Below are positions 1 to 9,413 of a stretch of 64,000 bases of DNA, in pieces; positions within the stretch are counted from its first letter, which is position 1; the number at the start of each line of letters is the position of its first letter. The notes under the pieces were generated by a model, which did not search any database, was not told the DNA's origin, and worked only from the letters and a program-made list of their open reading frames with translations. Source of the stretch: Micromonospora parathelypteridis (GTDB lineage Bacteria; Actinomycetota; Actinomycetes; Mycobacteriales; Micromonosporaceae); the NCBI RefSeq assembly GCF_014201145.1, contig NZ_JACHDP010000001.1, positions 5,704,001 through 5,768,000 on the forward strand, read 5' to 3'. Made by a program: the position numbers and the translations under genes.

Positions 1-1
1 C

Positions 2-226
2 GCCCCGACGTCGACCTTCGTGATCACCGTCGACCCGTTCACCACCCTGGCCGTGCTCTCCTGCGACGGGCGGCGGGTCTACGACCTCCCACCCGGTGCT
101 CGGGTGACGGTGCGTCGGGGTGCGCTGCCGGTGCGCATCGTGCGGCTGCGGGCCCGCCCGTTCACCGACCGGCTGGTCGCCAAGTTCGACCTTCCCGTGC
201 ACGGGTGGCGCGGCAGCCGCCGGTGA
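2..226 (+). CDS. nadK: NAD kinase, C-terminal fragment (5' end off window)
   Basis: The frame is open from the window edge and ends at TGA 224-226. The roughly 74 visible residues (with VITVDPFTTLAVLSCDGRR near the start and VAKFDLPVHGWRG at the end) resemble the beta-sandwich tail of bacterial NAD kinase, which phosphorylates NAD to NADP in the cytoplasm. The catalytic GGDGT region would lie upstream of the window. In M. tuberculosis nadK (Rv1695) directly precedes recN (Rv1696), and recN is found 5 kb downstream here, which supports the call. Only the tail is visible, so the identification rests on this short match plus synteny. Confidence 0.8.
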   Translation, partial: APTSTFVITVDPFTTLAVLSCDGRRVYDLPPGARVTVRRGALPVRIVRLRARPFTDRLVAKFDLPVHGWRGSRR

Positions 227-384
227 CCGTGTCACACACCGTCGGTGGACGTCAGTTGTCCACCTGACGACATGTCGCCGCTGCGGCGGCTGACGACTAG
301 TGACCTGGCGACGGGCTCCGTCGCAGACTCCGATCGGCCCTCATCTACGGATGGCGGGCCTGGAGGAGTAGAGGAGCGCATCGC

Positions 385-3300
385 ATGCACTGGTCCCCCC
401 GCTGGCTCGCCGTCGGCGCGGTCGGCGCGTTGGTGGTCGGCCTCGCCGCACCGGCGTCCGCTGACCCGCCCACCCGGCCCACCGACCCGCACTCGGGCAC
501 GCCCGCTTCGGGCGTCGCGCCCGTCCGCATCACCCTGATCACCGGCGACCAGGTCGAGCTGGCGCAGGCCGCGCCCGGCCGGGTCACCGCCAGCGTCCGG
601 CCCGGCCCGGGTCGGGACCGGATCACCTTCCAGACCGTGGAGGTCGACGGCGGGTTGCGGGTGCTGCCCAGCGACGTCATGCCGTACCTGTCCACGGGGG
701 TCCTCGACCCGAACCTGTTCGACGTGCAGGAGTTGGCCGCCGACGGGTACGGCGACGCCGCGCAGGGCGCGTTGCCGCTGATCGTGCGGTATCAGGAGCC
801 GGCGGCCGGTCGGGTCCGGCCGCTCGCCGGCGCCACCGCCGCCCGGCCGTTGGAGAGCATCAACGGCGCGGCGGTGCGGGTCGGCAAGAGTGACCTCGGT
901 GGACTGTGGACGTCGCTGCGGGGCGCGCCGGGGCAGCGTGTCGCCGCCGGGGCGTCGGCCACGCTCGGCGCCGGTGTCGCCCGGATCTGGTTGGACGGGA
1001 AGGTCCGCCCGGCGCTGGAGCACAGCGTGCCGCAGATCGGCGCTCCGACGGCCTGGGCGGCCGGCCGGGACGGTACCGGCGTGAAGGTGGCCGTGCTGGA
1101 CACCGGTGTCGACGCGACCCACCCCGACCTGGCCGGTCGGATCGCCGAGGCGCGGGACTTCTCCGAGAGTGGCAGTGCCCGCGACGGGCACGGCCACGGC
1201 ACCCATGTGGCGTCCACCATCGCCGGCAGTGGCGCGGCGTCCGGCGGTCTGCGCAAGGGCGTCGCGCCCGGCGCGCAGCTGCTGATCGGCAAGGTGCTCG
1301 ACGACAGTGGGTCGGGCTACGACTCGTCCATCATCGCGGGGATGGAGTGGGCTGCCCGCTCCGGTGCGAAGGTGGTCAGCATGAGCCTCGGTGGCTCCGC
1401 GACCGATGGCACCGACCCGATGAGTCAGGCCGTCAACGATCTGACCGCCGAGACCGGGGCGCTGTTCGTGGTCGCGGCCGGCAACGAGGGCGCGGCGCGT
1501 ACCGTCGGGTCGCCCGGCGCGGCCGCGGCGGCGCTGACCGTGGGCGCGGTGGACCGCGACGACAATCTGGCGGCGTTCTCCAGTCGGGGCCCGCGCCTCG
1601 GTGACAACGGCCTGAAGCCGGAGATCACCGCGCCGGGCGTCGGCATCATCGCGGCGCGGGCCGCCGGCACCAGCATGGGTACGCCGGTGGGCGACGCGTA
1701 CACGACCGCGAACGGCACCTCGATGGCCACCCCGCACGTGTCCCGGGCGGCGGCGATCCTCGCGCAGGAGCACCCTGACTGGACCGCCGGCAGGCTCAAG
1801 GACGCGCTGGTGAGCACCACGAAGGCGAACCCGGCGCTGACCGTCTTCGAGCAGGGCGGCGGTCGGGTCGATGTGGCCCGGGCGCTCGGCCAGCGGGTGT
1901 ACTCGTCCGGGACCGCTGACTTCGGCCGGCTCAGCACCGGTGGCGCTGCGGCCGAGCGGACCGTCACGTACACCAATGGCACCGCGGTCCCGCAGACCCT
2001 GCGGCTGGCCCTGGAGCTGCGCAACCTGGACACCCGCGCGGTCGAGACCGACGGTGTCTCGGTCGGCGACGCCGAGGTGAGCGTGCCGGCCGGCGGCAGC
2101 GTCGCCGTGCCGCTGCGCGCGGACCCGGCGAAGTTGGACCGGGGTCTGCACGGCGGGTGGCTGGTGGCGACGGGCGCGGACGGTGTCGTGGTGCGTACCG
2201 CGGTCGCCCTGACCCTCAGTGGTCCGTTGCACACCGTGACCGTGCGGGCGCTGGACATGCAGGGGCAGCCGGGTCTCGCGTCGGTGCTCACCCTCTTCGG
2301 TGAGCAGCCCGAGTCCGACTGGCTCGGCTGGGTCGGCGGTGAGGTGCAACTGCAGGTCGAGGAGGGCCCGTACCTGGTCGAGGCGTTGATCGAGCACGGC
2401 GCTCCGCTGGACGAGCAGCTCACCCTGGTCACCGACCCGGAGTTGGTGGTCGACCGGGACGTCACGGTGGTGCTCGACCCGCGCAAGGGCACTCCGGTGC
2501 GGATCGAGACGCCGAAGCCCTCCGAGCAGCGGGCGACGATCAGCTTCTACGAGCACCGGGTCTTCGGCAACGGCCGGCAGATCGACCATGGGGTGATGAC
2601 CTTCAGTACCGTCCAGCAGGTCAACGTCACGCCGACCCGCCCGGTGCGCAAGGGCGAGTTCGAGTTCTCGTCGCGTTGGCAGTTGGTCGCACCGATGGTG
2701 GACGCGAAGATCAGCGGGGTGTCCGGTCCGCTGGACATCAACCTGATGGGGTACTCGCCGGCGCCGTCGGACCGGCGGAAGCTGCCGCTGGTCTGGGCCG
2801 GCACCGGCACCCCCGGGGAGCTTGCCCGGGTGCGTGGCGCCGCGGCGCTGCTCACCACCAGCCCGGACGCCTCGGAGGAGGAGCAGATCGCCGCGGCCGC
2901 GGCGGCCGGCGCGAAGACGGTGCTCATCGTCCGGCCGGCCGACCAGAGCGCGTGGACGTCGTGGACGCCGCTGGGCGACCGGCTGCCCGTCCCGGCGTTG
3001 GCGGTGGCGTACGACGACGGGCAGAAGGTCATCGCGGCCGCCAAGCGTGGCCGTACGACGTTGGACCTGACGTTGACCGTGGAGAGCCCGTACCTGTACG
3101 ACGTGTGGCAGGTCTCGAAGGGTCGGGTCCCGGAGCGGATCACGCACAAGGTCACCGCGCAGAACACCGCCGAGGCGACCAGCCACTACGGGGGCGTCGG
3201 CGGCGAGTGGGCCAGCGAGCAGCGCTTCGGTTGGCGTCCGTGGCAGGAGACCTCCTGGAACGACAACCAGCGGCTGGTGCGTGCCGGCAGTACCCGGCAG

Positions 3301-4110
3301 GAGTTCGTCAGCGCCGGGGACTCCTGGTGGCAGCACCGGGTCCTGCACAAGGTGATGTTCATGAGTTGGGGACAGCTGACCGGCGGCCTGACCGAGCAGC
3401 CCCGGCGCTACGCCGGTGCCGACCGGGTCACCGAGAGCTGGCACGCCCCGGTGATCCGGCCGGCCGTGCCGGCTGGCGGTGGGGCGCCGGTGCCCACGCG
3501 TACCGCGGACACGCTGGACCTGCGGGTGGCCGAGTTCGTCGACGCCGAGGGTCACTACAGCGTGGCCGGCGGCAGCGAGGAGTCGGACACCGTCGAGGCG
3601 CGGCTCAGCCGCAACGGGCAGCAGATCGCTGACCTGTCCGGTGGGTGGGCCCCGGTGCCGACCACGGCGGGGCAGGCCCGCTACCGGCTGGACCTGACCA
3701 CGAAGCGTTCCTCGCCGGAGTGGGGCTACGCCACCCGGACCGACACGGCCTGGGAGTTCACCTCGGCGCGACCGGCGGGCGACGCCGCGAAGCCGTTGTC
3801 GCTGCTGCAGGTCGACTACCGGGTGCCGGCCGACCTGCTCGGCACGGTGCGCGGCAACCGGCCGCACGAGCTGGGGGTGACGCTGCGTCAGCCGGTGGGG
3901 GTGCCCGCGCCGACCGGCACCAGCGTCCGGGTGCAGGTCTCCTTCGACGGGGGCGTCACCTGGCGGAACGCGCCGACCAAGGGGTCGGGCACCTGGTACA
4001 CCGCGACCGTGCCGGCGGGGCGTGGAACGGTGTCGCTGCGGGTGCGCGCCGCCGACCGGGCGGGGAACGTCGTCGACCAGACGGTGCTCCAGGCGTACGG
4101 GCTGCGCTGA
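385..4110 (+). CDS. Secreted S8 subtilisin-like serine protease, multidomain
   Basis: A 1241-aa predicted exported protease. Residues 1-26 are a Sec signal peptide (hydrophobic core, then APASA before the mature start). The S8 catalytic domain has the triad Asp239 (VAVLDTG), His271 (GHGTHVAS) and Ser446 (NGTSMATPHV), with oxyanion Asn367 (AAGNEG). A propeptide-like stretch lies between the signal and residue 230. About residues 800-895 resemble a protease-associated domain (VLIVRPADQS), placed after the catalytic domain. The C-terminus is beta-rich and Ig-like. ATG 385 follows a GAGGAG ribosome site at 371-376. Many actinomycetes secrete proteases of this size; the substrate is unknown. The gene lies between nadK and recN, which are normally neighbours. 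Confidence 0.93.
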   Translation: MHWSPRWLAVGAVGALVVGLAAPASADPPTRPTDPHSGTPASGVAPVRITLITGDQVELAQAAPGRVTASVRPGPGRDRITFQTVEVDGGLRVLPSDVMPYLSTGVLDPNLFDVQELAADGYGDAAQGALPLIVRYQEPAAGRVRPLAGATAARPLESINGAAVRVGKSDLGGLWTSLRGAPGQRVAAGASATLGAGVARIWLDGKVRPALEHSVPQIGAPTAWAAGRDGTGVKVAVLDTGVDATHPDLAGRIAEARDFSESGSARDGHGHGTHVASTIAGSGAASGGLRKGVAPGAQLLIGKVLDDSGSGYDSSIIAGMEWAARSGAKVVSMSLGGSATDGTDPMSQAVNDLTAETGALFVVAAGNEGAARTVGSPGAAAAALTVGAVDRDDNLAAFSSRGPRLGDNGLKPEITAPGVGIIAARAAGTSMGTPVGDAYTTANGTSMATPHVSRAAAILAQEHPDWTAGRLKDALVSTTKANPALTVFEQGGGRVDVARALGQRVYSSGTADFGRLSTGGAAAERTVTYTNGTAVPQTLRLALELRNLDTRAVETDGVSVGDAEVSVPAGGSVAVPLRADPAKLDRGLHGGWLVATGADGVVVRTAVALTLSGPLHTVTVRALDMQGQPGLASVLTLFGEQPESDWLGWVGGEVQLQVEEGPYLVEALIEHGAPLDEQLTLVTDPELVVDRDVTVVLDPRKGTPVRIETPKPSEQRATISFYEHRVFGNGRQIDHGVMTFSTVQQVNVTPTRPVRKGEFEFSSRWQLVAPMVDAKISGVSGPLDINLMGYSPAPSDRRKLPLVWAGTGTPGELARVRGAAALLTTSPDASEEEQIAAAAAAGAKTVLIVRPADQSAWTSWTPLGDRLPVPALAVAYDDGQKVIAAAKRGRTTLDLTLTVESPYLYDVWQVSKGRVPERITHKVTAQNTAEATSHYGGVGGEWASEQRFGWRPWQETSWNDNQRLVRAGSTRQEFVSAGDSWWQHRVLHKVMFMSWGQLTGGLTEQPRRYAGADRVTESWHAPVIRPAVPAGGGAPVPTRTADTLDLRVAEFVDAEGHYSVAGGSEESDTVEARLSRNGQQIADLSGGWAPVPTTAGQARYRLDLTTKRSSPEWGYATRTDTAWEFTSARPAGDAAKPLSLLQVDYRVPADLLGTVRGNRPHELGVTLRQPVGVPAPTGTSVRVQVSFDGGVTWRNAPTKGSGTWYTATVPAGRGTVSLRVRAADRAGNVVDQTVLQAYGLR

Positions 4111-4115
4111 GTTGT

Positions 4116-4186
4116 GCGGGGCGGGGCGGTTGAGCCGTCCCGCCCCTGCCCGGACAGGGTCCGTCGTCGGCCGACGGCGGACCCTG
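4116..4186. terminator. Pair of hairpins between convergent genes
   Basis: Two GC-rich inverted repeats fill the gap between the protease (+) and the regulator (-). The first is 4116-4149 (GCGGGGCGGGGCGG against a CCGTCCCGCCCC-type arm, imperfect). The second is 4155-4186, with 16-nt arms that carry a single mismatch and almost no loop. Together they probably act as a bidirectional transcription terminator. There is no U-tract, as is usual in high-GC actinomycetes. Confidence 0.6.
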
Positions 4187-4191
4187 CGGCG

Positions 4192-5223
4192 TCAGAGCCA
4201 GCCGCGTCGGGCGACCTGGAACGCCAGCCCCGGCCGGGTGTCCACACCGGCGGCGGCCATCAGGTCGGCGATGCGCCGTTGTACGGTCCGCCGGCTCACC
4301 CCGAGCTGGGAGGCGATGGACTTGTCCGGTACGCCGGCCACGAACAGTGACAGCAGCCGCGCCTCGTCGGCGTCCGGTTGGTAACCGTCGCTGGGATGGT
4401 CTGCGGGGTCCGGCCGTCGGTTCTCGGTCGCCGTGACGGCGAGGGGGTCGTCGAGCCGCAGCCGGGTGGCCACCCGCCAGTGACTGTCGAAGAGGGCGAG
4501 CAGCGCGTCGAGCAGTTGACTGCGGCCGATCACGGCGGCGCTGGGTTCGCCGCCGTCGCGGTCGGGCACCAACGGGCAGATGGCGATGCGGGCGTCCACG
4601 ATGGCCAGTCGGACCGGTAGTCGGTCCAGGACCCGGGCCTGCTCGCCGGCGGCGACGCCTTTGGCCAGGTCGGCCAACGCGCCCGGTTCCAGCAGCAGGT
4701 CACGTTCGTAGATGGCCCGGTAGCTGACGCCGCGGGCCAGCGCGTCGAACTCCTCGACGTTCTCCGGGCCGGCCATGGCGAGCGGGTTGGCCCGACAGAA
4801 CCACAGCACCTCGGTACGCGCCGCATTCTGCAGATCGCGCAGACGGTCCCGGAGCACCCGCGCGCCGGTGATCACCTCGACGAGGTGGTCGACGTCGTGG
4901 CGGCGTAGCCCGGACCGGTACTCCTCGGCCAGTTGGGTGACCCGCCGGCGGGCCGCCTCCAGGTCCTCCTGGCGGCGCAGCAGCGTCGCGCCGAGGGCGA
5001 CGTCCGGGGCGGTCGGGCGCAGCGGCGCGTTCGGATCGTTGTCGGTGGGCTGCACCAGGCCCTTGGCGCGCAGTGCCTCGACCTGGGCGACGACCTGTTC
5101 GCGGGGCCGGTCCAGGCGGCGGACCAACTCGTCGATGCGGGCCGTGGTGAGCTGGAGCAGGCAGCGGTAGAGCTCCTCCTCAGCCGTGGTCAGGCCGATC
5201 ACGTCCAACACGGGGCAGAACAC
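4192..5223 (-). CDS. TrmB-like / LuxR-type HTH transcriptional regulator
   Basis: A 343-aa cytoplasmic DNA-binding protein. The N-terminus (about residues 8-60, LTTAEEELYRCLLQL then EQVVAQVEALRAKGLV) resembles a TrmB-type winged helix. A middle sensor-like region follows. The C-terminus (about 275-335, ARLLSLFVAGVPDKSIASQL then VSRRTVQRRIADLM) is a LuxR-type helix-turn-helix. This two-HTH architecture is common in Streptomyces and Micromonospora regulators of unknown ligand. It is convergent with the protease and divergent from recN. A later start than the ATG at 5223 is possible because the ribosome site is weak. Confidence 0.8.
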   Translation of the reverse strand: MFCPVLDVIGLTTAEEELYRCLLQLTTARIDELVRRLDRPREQVVAQVEALRAKGLVQPTDNDPNAPLRPTAPDVALGATLLRRQEDLEAARRRVTQLAEEYRSGLRRHDVDHLVEVITGARVLRDRLRDLQNAARTEVLWFCRANPLAMAGPENVEEFDALARGVSYRAIYERDLLLEPGALADLAKGVAAGEQARVLDRLPVRLAIVDARIAICPLVPDRDGGEPSAAVIGRSQLLDALLALFDSHWRVATRLRLDDPLAVTATENRRPDPADHPSDGYQPDADEARLLSLFVAGVPDKSIASQLGVSRRTVQRRIADLMAAAGVDTRPGLAFQVARRGWL

Positions 5224-5300
5224 TACGTCGGCCGGGTGTCGGCCGCACCCGGGCCCGTCGGCTGGTCAACTGTCGGGCCTCGCGTCTACTGTCGGTGGCT

Positions 5301-7058
5301 GTGCTGGAAGAGCTGCGCATCACCGGACTCGGCGTCATCGACGACACCACGCTGCCGTTGACCGGCGGCATGAACGTGATCACCGGCGAGACCGGTGCGG
5401 GCAAGACGATGGTGGTGACCGGCCTGGGCCTGCTCTTCGGCGGCCGGGCCGACGCCGGGCGGGTCCGGGCCCAGCCCGGCCGGGCGGTGGTGGAGGGGCG
5501 GTTGCGCCTGCAGGGGCGGGTCGCCGACGCCGTGCACGCGCGGATCACCGAGGCCGGTGGCGAGCCCGACGAGGACGGCTCGGTGCTGCTGAGCCGCACG
5601 GTGACGGTGGAGGGGCGCTCACGCGCCCACGTCGGCGGGCGGAGCATGCCGGTGTCGATGCTCGGTGAGGTCGGCGAGCAGGCGGTCGCCGTGCACGGTC
5701 AGTCCGACCAGCTGCGGTTGCTGCGCCCGGCCGAGCAGCGGGCCGCCCTGGACCGGTTCGCCGGCCCCGGGCACGAGAAGCTGCTCGACGCGCTGCGCGA
5801 GGCGTACACCGGGTGGCGGCGGGTGGTCGACGACCTGGCGGACCGGCGACGTAACGCCCGCGAGCGCAACCAGGAGGCGGACCTGCTGCGCCTCGGCCTG
5901 GACGAGATCACCCGGGTCGATCCGCAGCCGGGTGAGGATGACGAGCTGAAGACCGAGGCGCAGCGGCTGGAGCACGCCGAGGGGCTGCGGACGGCCGCGC
6001 AGATCGCGCAGCAGTGCGTGGCGGGCGGTGCGGAGGCCACCGACGAGGCGCCCGACGCGGCGGCGCTGCTGGGCACCGCCCGACGGACGTTGGAGGCGCA
6101 GTCGGGCACCGACCCGGCGCTGGGTGAGCTGGCGGCCCGCCTGGAGGAGGCGGCGACGCTGGTCACCGACGTGTCGGCGGAGCTGTCGGCTTACTTGGCG
6201 ACGCTCGACGCGGACCCGGCCCGGTTGCAGCACGTCTACGAGCGGCGGGCGGCGCTGCGCGCGTTGACCCGCAAGTACGCCGACGACGTCGACGGGGTGA
6301 TCGCGTGGGCGGATCGGGCGCGTACCCGACTGTCCGATCTGGACACGTCCGACGATCTGCTCGACGAGTTGGAGCGCGACGGTCAGCGGCTCGCCGTCGA
6401 GGTGGCCGACCTGGCCGGGCGGGTGTCGGTGTCCCGGCAGGAGGCGGCGGTCCGTTTCGCCGACCAGGTCACCGTCGAGTTGGCGGGTCTGGCGATGCCA
6501 CACGCGCGCATCGAGGTGGCGGTGGTGCCCCGACCGGCTGGGCGGGCCGAGCCGACGCTGTCGGTCAACGGCGTCGAGGTGGGTGTCACCTCCGACGGTG
6601 GTGACGAGGTGGAGCTGCGGTTGCTGGCTCACCCGGGAGCACCGTCGTTGCCGTTGCAGCGCGGTGCCTCGGGCGGTGAGTTGTCCCGGGTGATGCTCGC
6701 CATCGAGGTGGTCTTCGCCGGTTCGGGTGGCCCGCCGACGTTGGTCTTCGACGAGGTCGACGCGGGCGTCGGTGGTCAGGCGGCGGTGGAGATCGGCCGG
6801 CGGTTGGCCCGGTTGGCCCGTAGCCACCAGGTGCTGGTCGTCACGCACCTGCCGCAGGTGGCGGCGTTCGCCGATCGGCATCTGGTGGTGGCGAAGGACA
6901 CCGGTGGCGCGGTGACGACAAGCGGGGTGCGTGTGGTGGAGGACACCGAGCGGGCCCGGGAGTTGGCGCGGATGTTGGCAGGTTTGCCCGATTCGGATCT
7001 GGGTATCGCCCACGCTGAGGAGCTTCTGGCCGTGGCCGCCAAGGAAAGGCGGCTGTGA
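5301..7058 (+). CDS. recN: DNA repair protein RecN
   Basis: An SMC-like ATPase of double-strand-break repair, 585 aa from GTG 5301. Walker A is GETGAGKT (residues 29-36), followed by long coiled-coil arms. The ABC signature ASGGELSR and Walker B LVFDEVDAGVGG lie near the C-terminus, with VVTHLPQVAAFAD as the switch His region. GTG 5295 would add two residues. I chose 5301 because family members begin MLEELRI. No strong ribosome site is visible. The gene follows the nadK region and precedes steA, as in M. tuberculosis Rv1696-Rv1697. Confidence 0.95.
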   Translation: MLEELRITGLGVIDDTTLPLTGGMNVITGETGAGKTMVVTGLGLLFGGRADAGRVRAQPGRAVVEGRLRLQGRVADAVHARITEAGGEPDEDGSVLLSRTVTVEGRSRAHVGGRSMPVSMLGEVGEQAVAVHGQSDQLRLLRPAEQRAALDRFAGPGHEKLLDALREAYTGWRRVVDDLADRRRNARERNQEADLLRLGLDEITRVDPQPGEDDELKTEAQRLEHAEGLRTAAQIAQQCVAGGAEATDEAPDAAALLGTARRTLEAQSGTDPALGELAARLEEAATLVTDVSAELSAYLATLDADPARLQHVYERRAALRALTRKYADDVDGVIAWADRARTRLSDLDTSDDLLDELERDGQRLAVEVADLAGRVSVSRQEAAVRFADQVTVELAGLAMPHARIEVAVVPRPAGRAEPTLSVNGVEVGVTSDGGDEVELRLLAHPGAPSLPLQRGASGGELSRVMLAIEVVFAGSGGPPTLVFDEVDAGVGGQAAVEIGRRLARLARSHQVLVVTHLPQVAAFADRHLVVAKDTGGAVTTSGVRVVEDTERARELARMLAGLPDSDLGIAHAEELLAVAAKERRL

Positions 7059-7177
7059 CGCCGCGTATTGTGAGCGCAAGCACAACGGCTTGTGCCGACG
7101 TGTGCTTCCCTGGGTAGGCGGCCCTGCTCAGGCATGTCGCGACAGAAAAGCCTGCCTCACATGCCAGGATGGTCACG

Positions 7178-8356
7178 ATGCGTCTACCCACGTTGCGCCG
7201 GAACCGGAGCTCCGACCCGGGCACAGTCCTCGGTACCGCGCGCCTTGATCGCCGGACGAAACGCCTGGTCGGTCGGCTGCGCCCGGGTGATATCGCGGTG
7301 ATCGACCATGTCGATCTGGACCGGGTGGCGGCCGATTCGTTGGTCGCTGTCGGTGTCGCGGCGGTGCTCAACGCCAAGCCGTCGGTCTCCGGTCGTTACC
7401 CGAACCTCGGCCCGGAGGTGTTGATCGCCGCCGGCATTCCGTTGCTCGACGACCTCGGGGAGGGTGTCTTCGAGCAGGTCCGCGAGGGCGACCAGGTGCG
7501 CATCGAGGGCAACACGGTCTTCGCCGGTGCCGAGCCGGTGGCGCACGGGAGCCTGCAGGACGCCGAGTCGGTCGCCAAGGCCATGGCCGACGCCCGGGAG
7601 GGTCTGTCGGTGCAGTTGGAGGCGTTCGCCGCCAACACGATGGATTACCTGCGCCAGGAGCGCGATCTGCTGCTCGACGGTGTGGGCGTGCCGGACATCG
7701 AGACCCAGATGCAGGGTCGGCACTGTCTGATCGTGGTGCGCGGCTACGACTACAAGGCCGACCTGGACGTGTTGCGCCCGTACATCCGGGAGTTCAAGCC
7801 GGTGCTGATCGGTGTCGACGGCGGCGCGGACGCGCTGGTCGAGGCCGGGTACACCCCCGACATGATCATCGGGGACATGGATTCGGTCACCGATGACGTG
7901 CTGCGCTGCGGGGCCGAGGTGATCGTGCACGCCTACCCGGACGGGCGGGCGCCCGGCCTGCCCCGGGTCAACGGCCTCGGCGTACCGGCGGTGACCTTCC
8001 CGGCCGCGGCGACCAGCGAGGATCTGGCCATGCTGCTCGCCGACGAGAAGGGCGCCTCGCTGCTGGTCGCGGTCGGCACCCACGCCACGCTCGTCGAATT
8101 CCTCGACAAGGGTCGCGGCGGTATGGCCTCGACGTTCCTGACCCGGCTGAAGGTCGGCGGCAAGCTGGTCGACGCCAAGGGTGTGAGCCGGCTCTACCGG
8201 CAGAGCATCTCCGGTTCGTCGCTGCTGTTGCTGGTGCTGTCGGCGATCGCGGCGATGGCGTCCGCGGTGGCCGTCTCGACCGTCGGGAAGGCGTACCTGG
8301 GCGTGGTCGCCGAGTGGTGGGACAATTTCGTGTTCCAGCTGTACCGGCTCTTCTAG
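7178..8356 (+). CDS. steA: SteA-like cytokinetic ring protein (thiamin pyrophosphokinase-like fold)
   Basis: 392 aa. The family (C. glutamicum SteA, M. tuberculosis Rv1697) combines a thiamin-pyrophosphokinase-like catalytic fold with a C-terminal membrane anchor and works with SteB in cell separation at the division site. Seen here: the TPK-like motif GVDGGADALVEAGYTPDMII then GDMDSV at about residues 211-237, and a hydrophobic segment near residues 345-370 (SSLLLLVLSAIAAMASAVAV). The role is inferred from the family and from the adjacent steB. ATG 7178 has AGGA about 9 nt upstream and gives the conserved MRLPTLRR start. An ATG at 7169 is the alternative. Confidence 0.88.
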   Translation: MRLPTLRRNRSSDPGTVLGTARLDRRTKRLVGRLRPGDIAVIDHVDLDRVAADSLVAVGVAAVLNAKPSVSGRYPNLGPEVLIAAGIPLLDDLGEGVFEQVREGDQVRIEGNTVFAGAEPVAHGSLQDAESVAKAMADAREGLSVQLEAFAANTMDYLRQERDLLLDGVGVPDIETQMQGRHCLIVVRGYDYKADLDVLRPYIREFKPVLIGVDGGADALVEAGYTPDMIIGDMDSVTDDVLRCGAEVIVHAYPDGRAPGLPRVNGLGVPAVTFPAAATSEDLAMLLADEKGASLLVAVGTHATLVEFLDKGRGGMASTFLTRLKVGGKLVDAKGVSRLYRQSISGSSLLLLVLSAIAAMASAVAVSTVGKAYLGVVAEWWDNFVFQLYRLF

Positions 8357-8383
8357 TTCCCGACCGATCAAGAGGCTGCAAGC

Positions 8384-9325
8384 GTGATCAACTTCCGCTA
8401 CCACGTGGTGTCCCTCACCGCGGTCTTCCTAGCTCTGGCGATCGGCCTGGTGGTCGGCACGGCCGCCCTCAACGGCCCGGTCGCCGATTCGCTCGAGGGA
8501 CAGGTCACCGGGCTGCGTAAGGACAACCAGTACTGGCGCCAGCAGGTCAACAACATGGAGAAGCAGCTCGGGCTGGAAGAGGAGTTCGCCGAGGAGATCT
8601 CTCAGGTCGTCCTCCCGGGCACCCTGACCGGGCGGCGCGTGCTGGTGCTCACGCTGCCGAACGGGCGCGACCACACCGAGGGTGTGCTCAAGAAGCTCCA
8701 GCAGGCCGGCGCCACCATCACCGGCCGCGTCGACCTGCAGGACAAACTCATCAACCCGGACAACAACTCCAACCTGCTGGAGTTGGCCGTCACCGCCGCC
8801 CGCCCGACGGCGCAGACCACCGGCCTGCCGGGCAACGGGCACGGGGTGGAGACCTCCAGCGCGCTGCTGGCCAGCGTCCTGCTGGACCGGGCCACGGGCA
8901 CCACGCCGGTCAGCGACGCCGACCGGCGGGCGGTGCTCGCCGCGTACAACAACGCCGGGTACCTGACCACCGACAACAACAAGGTCACCGGCTCGGCGGA
9001 GGCGGTCGTCGTGGTCAGCGGTCAGCCGTACGTCGACAAGGACTCCGAGAAGCGGGACGAGTCGGTCGTCAAGATCGCCGAGCAGTTCGACCGCACCGGG
9101 TCGATCGTGGTGGCCGGCAACGGCTCCGCCGGCGGCAACCTGGTGTCCGTGGTCCGCGGTGACCCGGTGCTCGCCCAGACGATCTCCACGGTCGACAACG
9201 CCAACACCGTCCAGGGTCAGCTGGTCACCAGCCTCGCTCTGGTGCAGCAACTCACCGAGAAGAAGGCCGGACAGTACGGCGTCGGCGACAACGCCCCGTC
9301 CCTGCTGCCTAGACTGCCCCAGTGA
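8384..9325 (+). CDS. MctB/SteB-family copper transport / cell separation protein
   Basis: 313 aa. A single N-terminal membrane segment (about residues 8-28, VSLTAVFLALAIGLVVGTAA) is followed by a coiled coil (about 35-65) and a periplasmic-type domain. It belongs to the family of M. tuberculosis MctB (Rv1698), reported as a copper-related outer-envelope protein, and C. glutamicum SteB, a partner of SteA. Position directly after steA (27-bp gap) fits SteB. The sequence does not decide between copper handling and division roles. GTG 8384 has AGAGG about 8 nt upstream. Confidence 0.88.
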   Translation: MINFRYHVVSLTAVFLALAIGLVVGTAALNGPVADSLEGQVTGLRKDNQYWRQQVNNMEKQLGLEEEFAEEISQVVLPGTLTGRRVLVLTLPNGRDHTEGVLKKLQQAGATITGRVDLQDKLINPDNNSNLLELAVTAARPTAQTTGLPGNGHGVETSSALLASVLLDRATGTTPVSDADRRAVLAAYNNAGYLTTDNNKVTGSAEAVVVVSGQPYVDKDSEKRDESVVKIAEQFDRTGSIVVAGNGSAGGNLVSVVRGDPVLAQTISTVDNANTVQGQLVTSLALVQQLTEKKAGQYGVGDNAPSLLPRLPQ

Positions 9326-9413
9326 GCGAACGACGTACCCCCGTGTCCGTAACCGACGAGGCGGCGCGTGCGCGAGCGCCGCGAGCCGACCTGAGGCACG
9401 GCGGGGCGGCGGC

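Noticed and set aside
232..3867. 1211-codon open frame on the minus strand
   Set aside because: It is antisense to the protease with clear S8 motifs. Its composition (Arg/Gly/Pro/His-rich) is that of a high-GC shadow frame.
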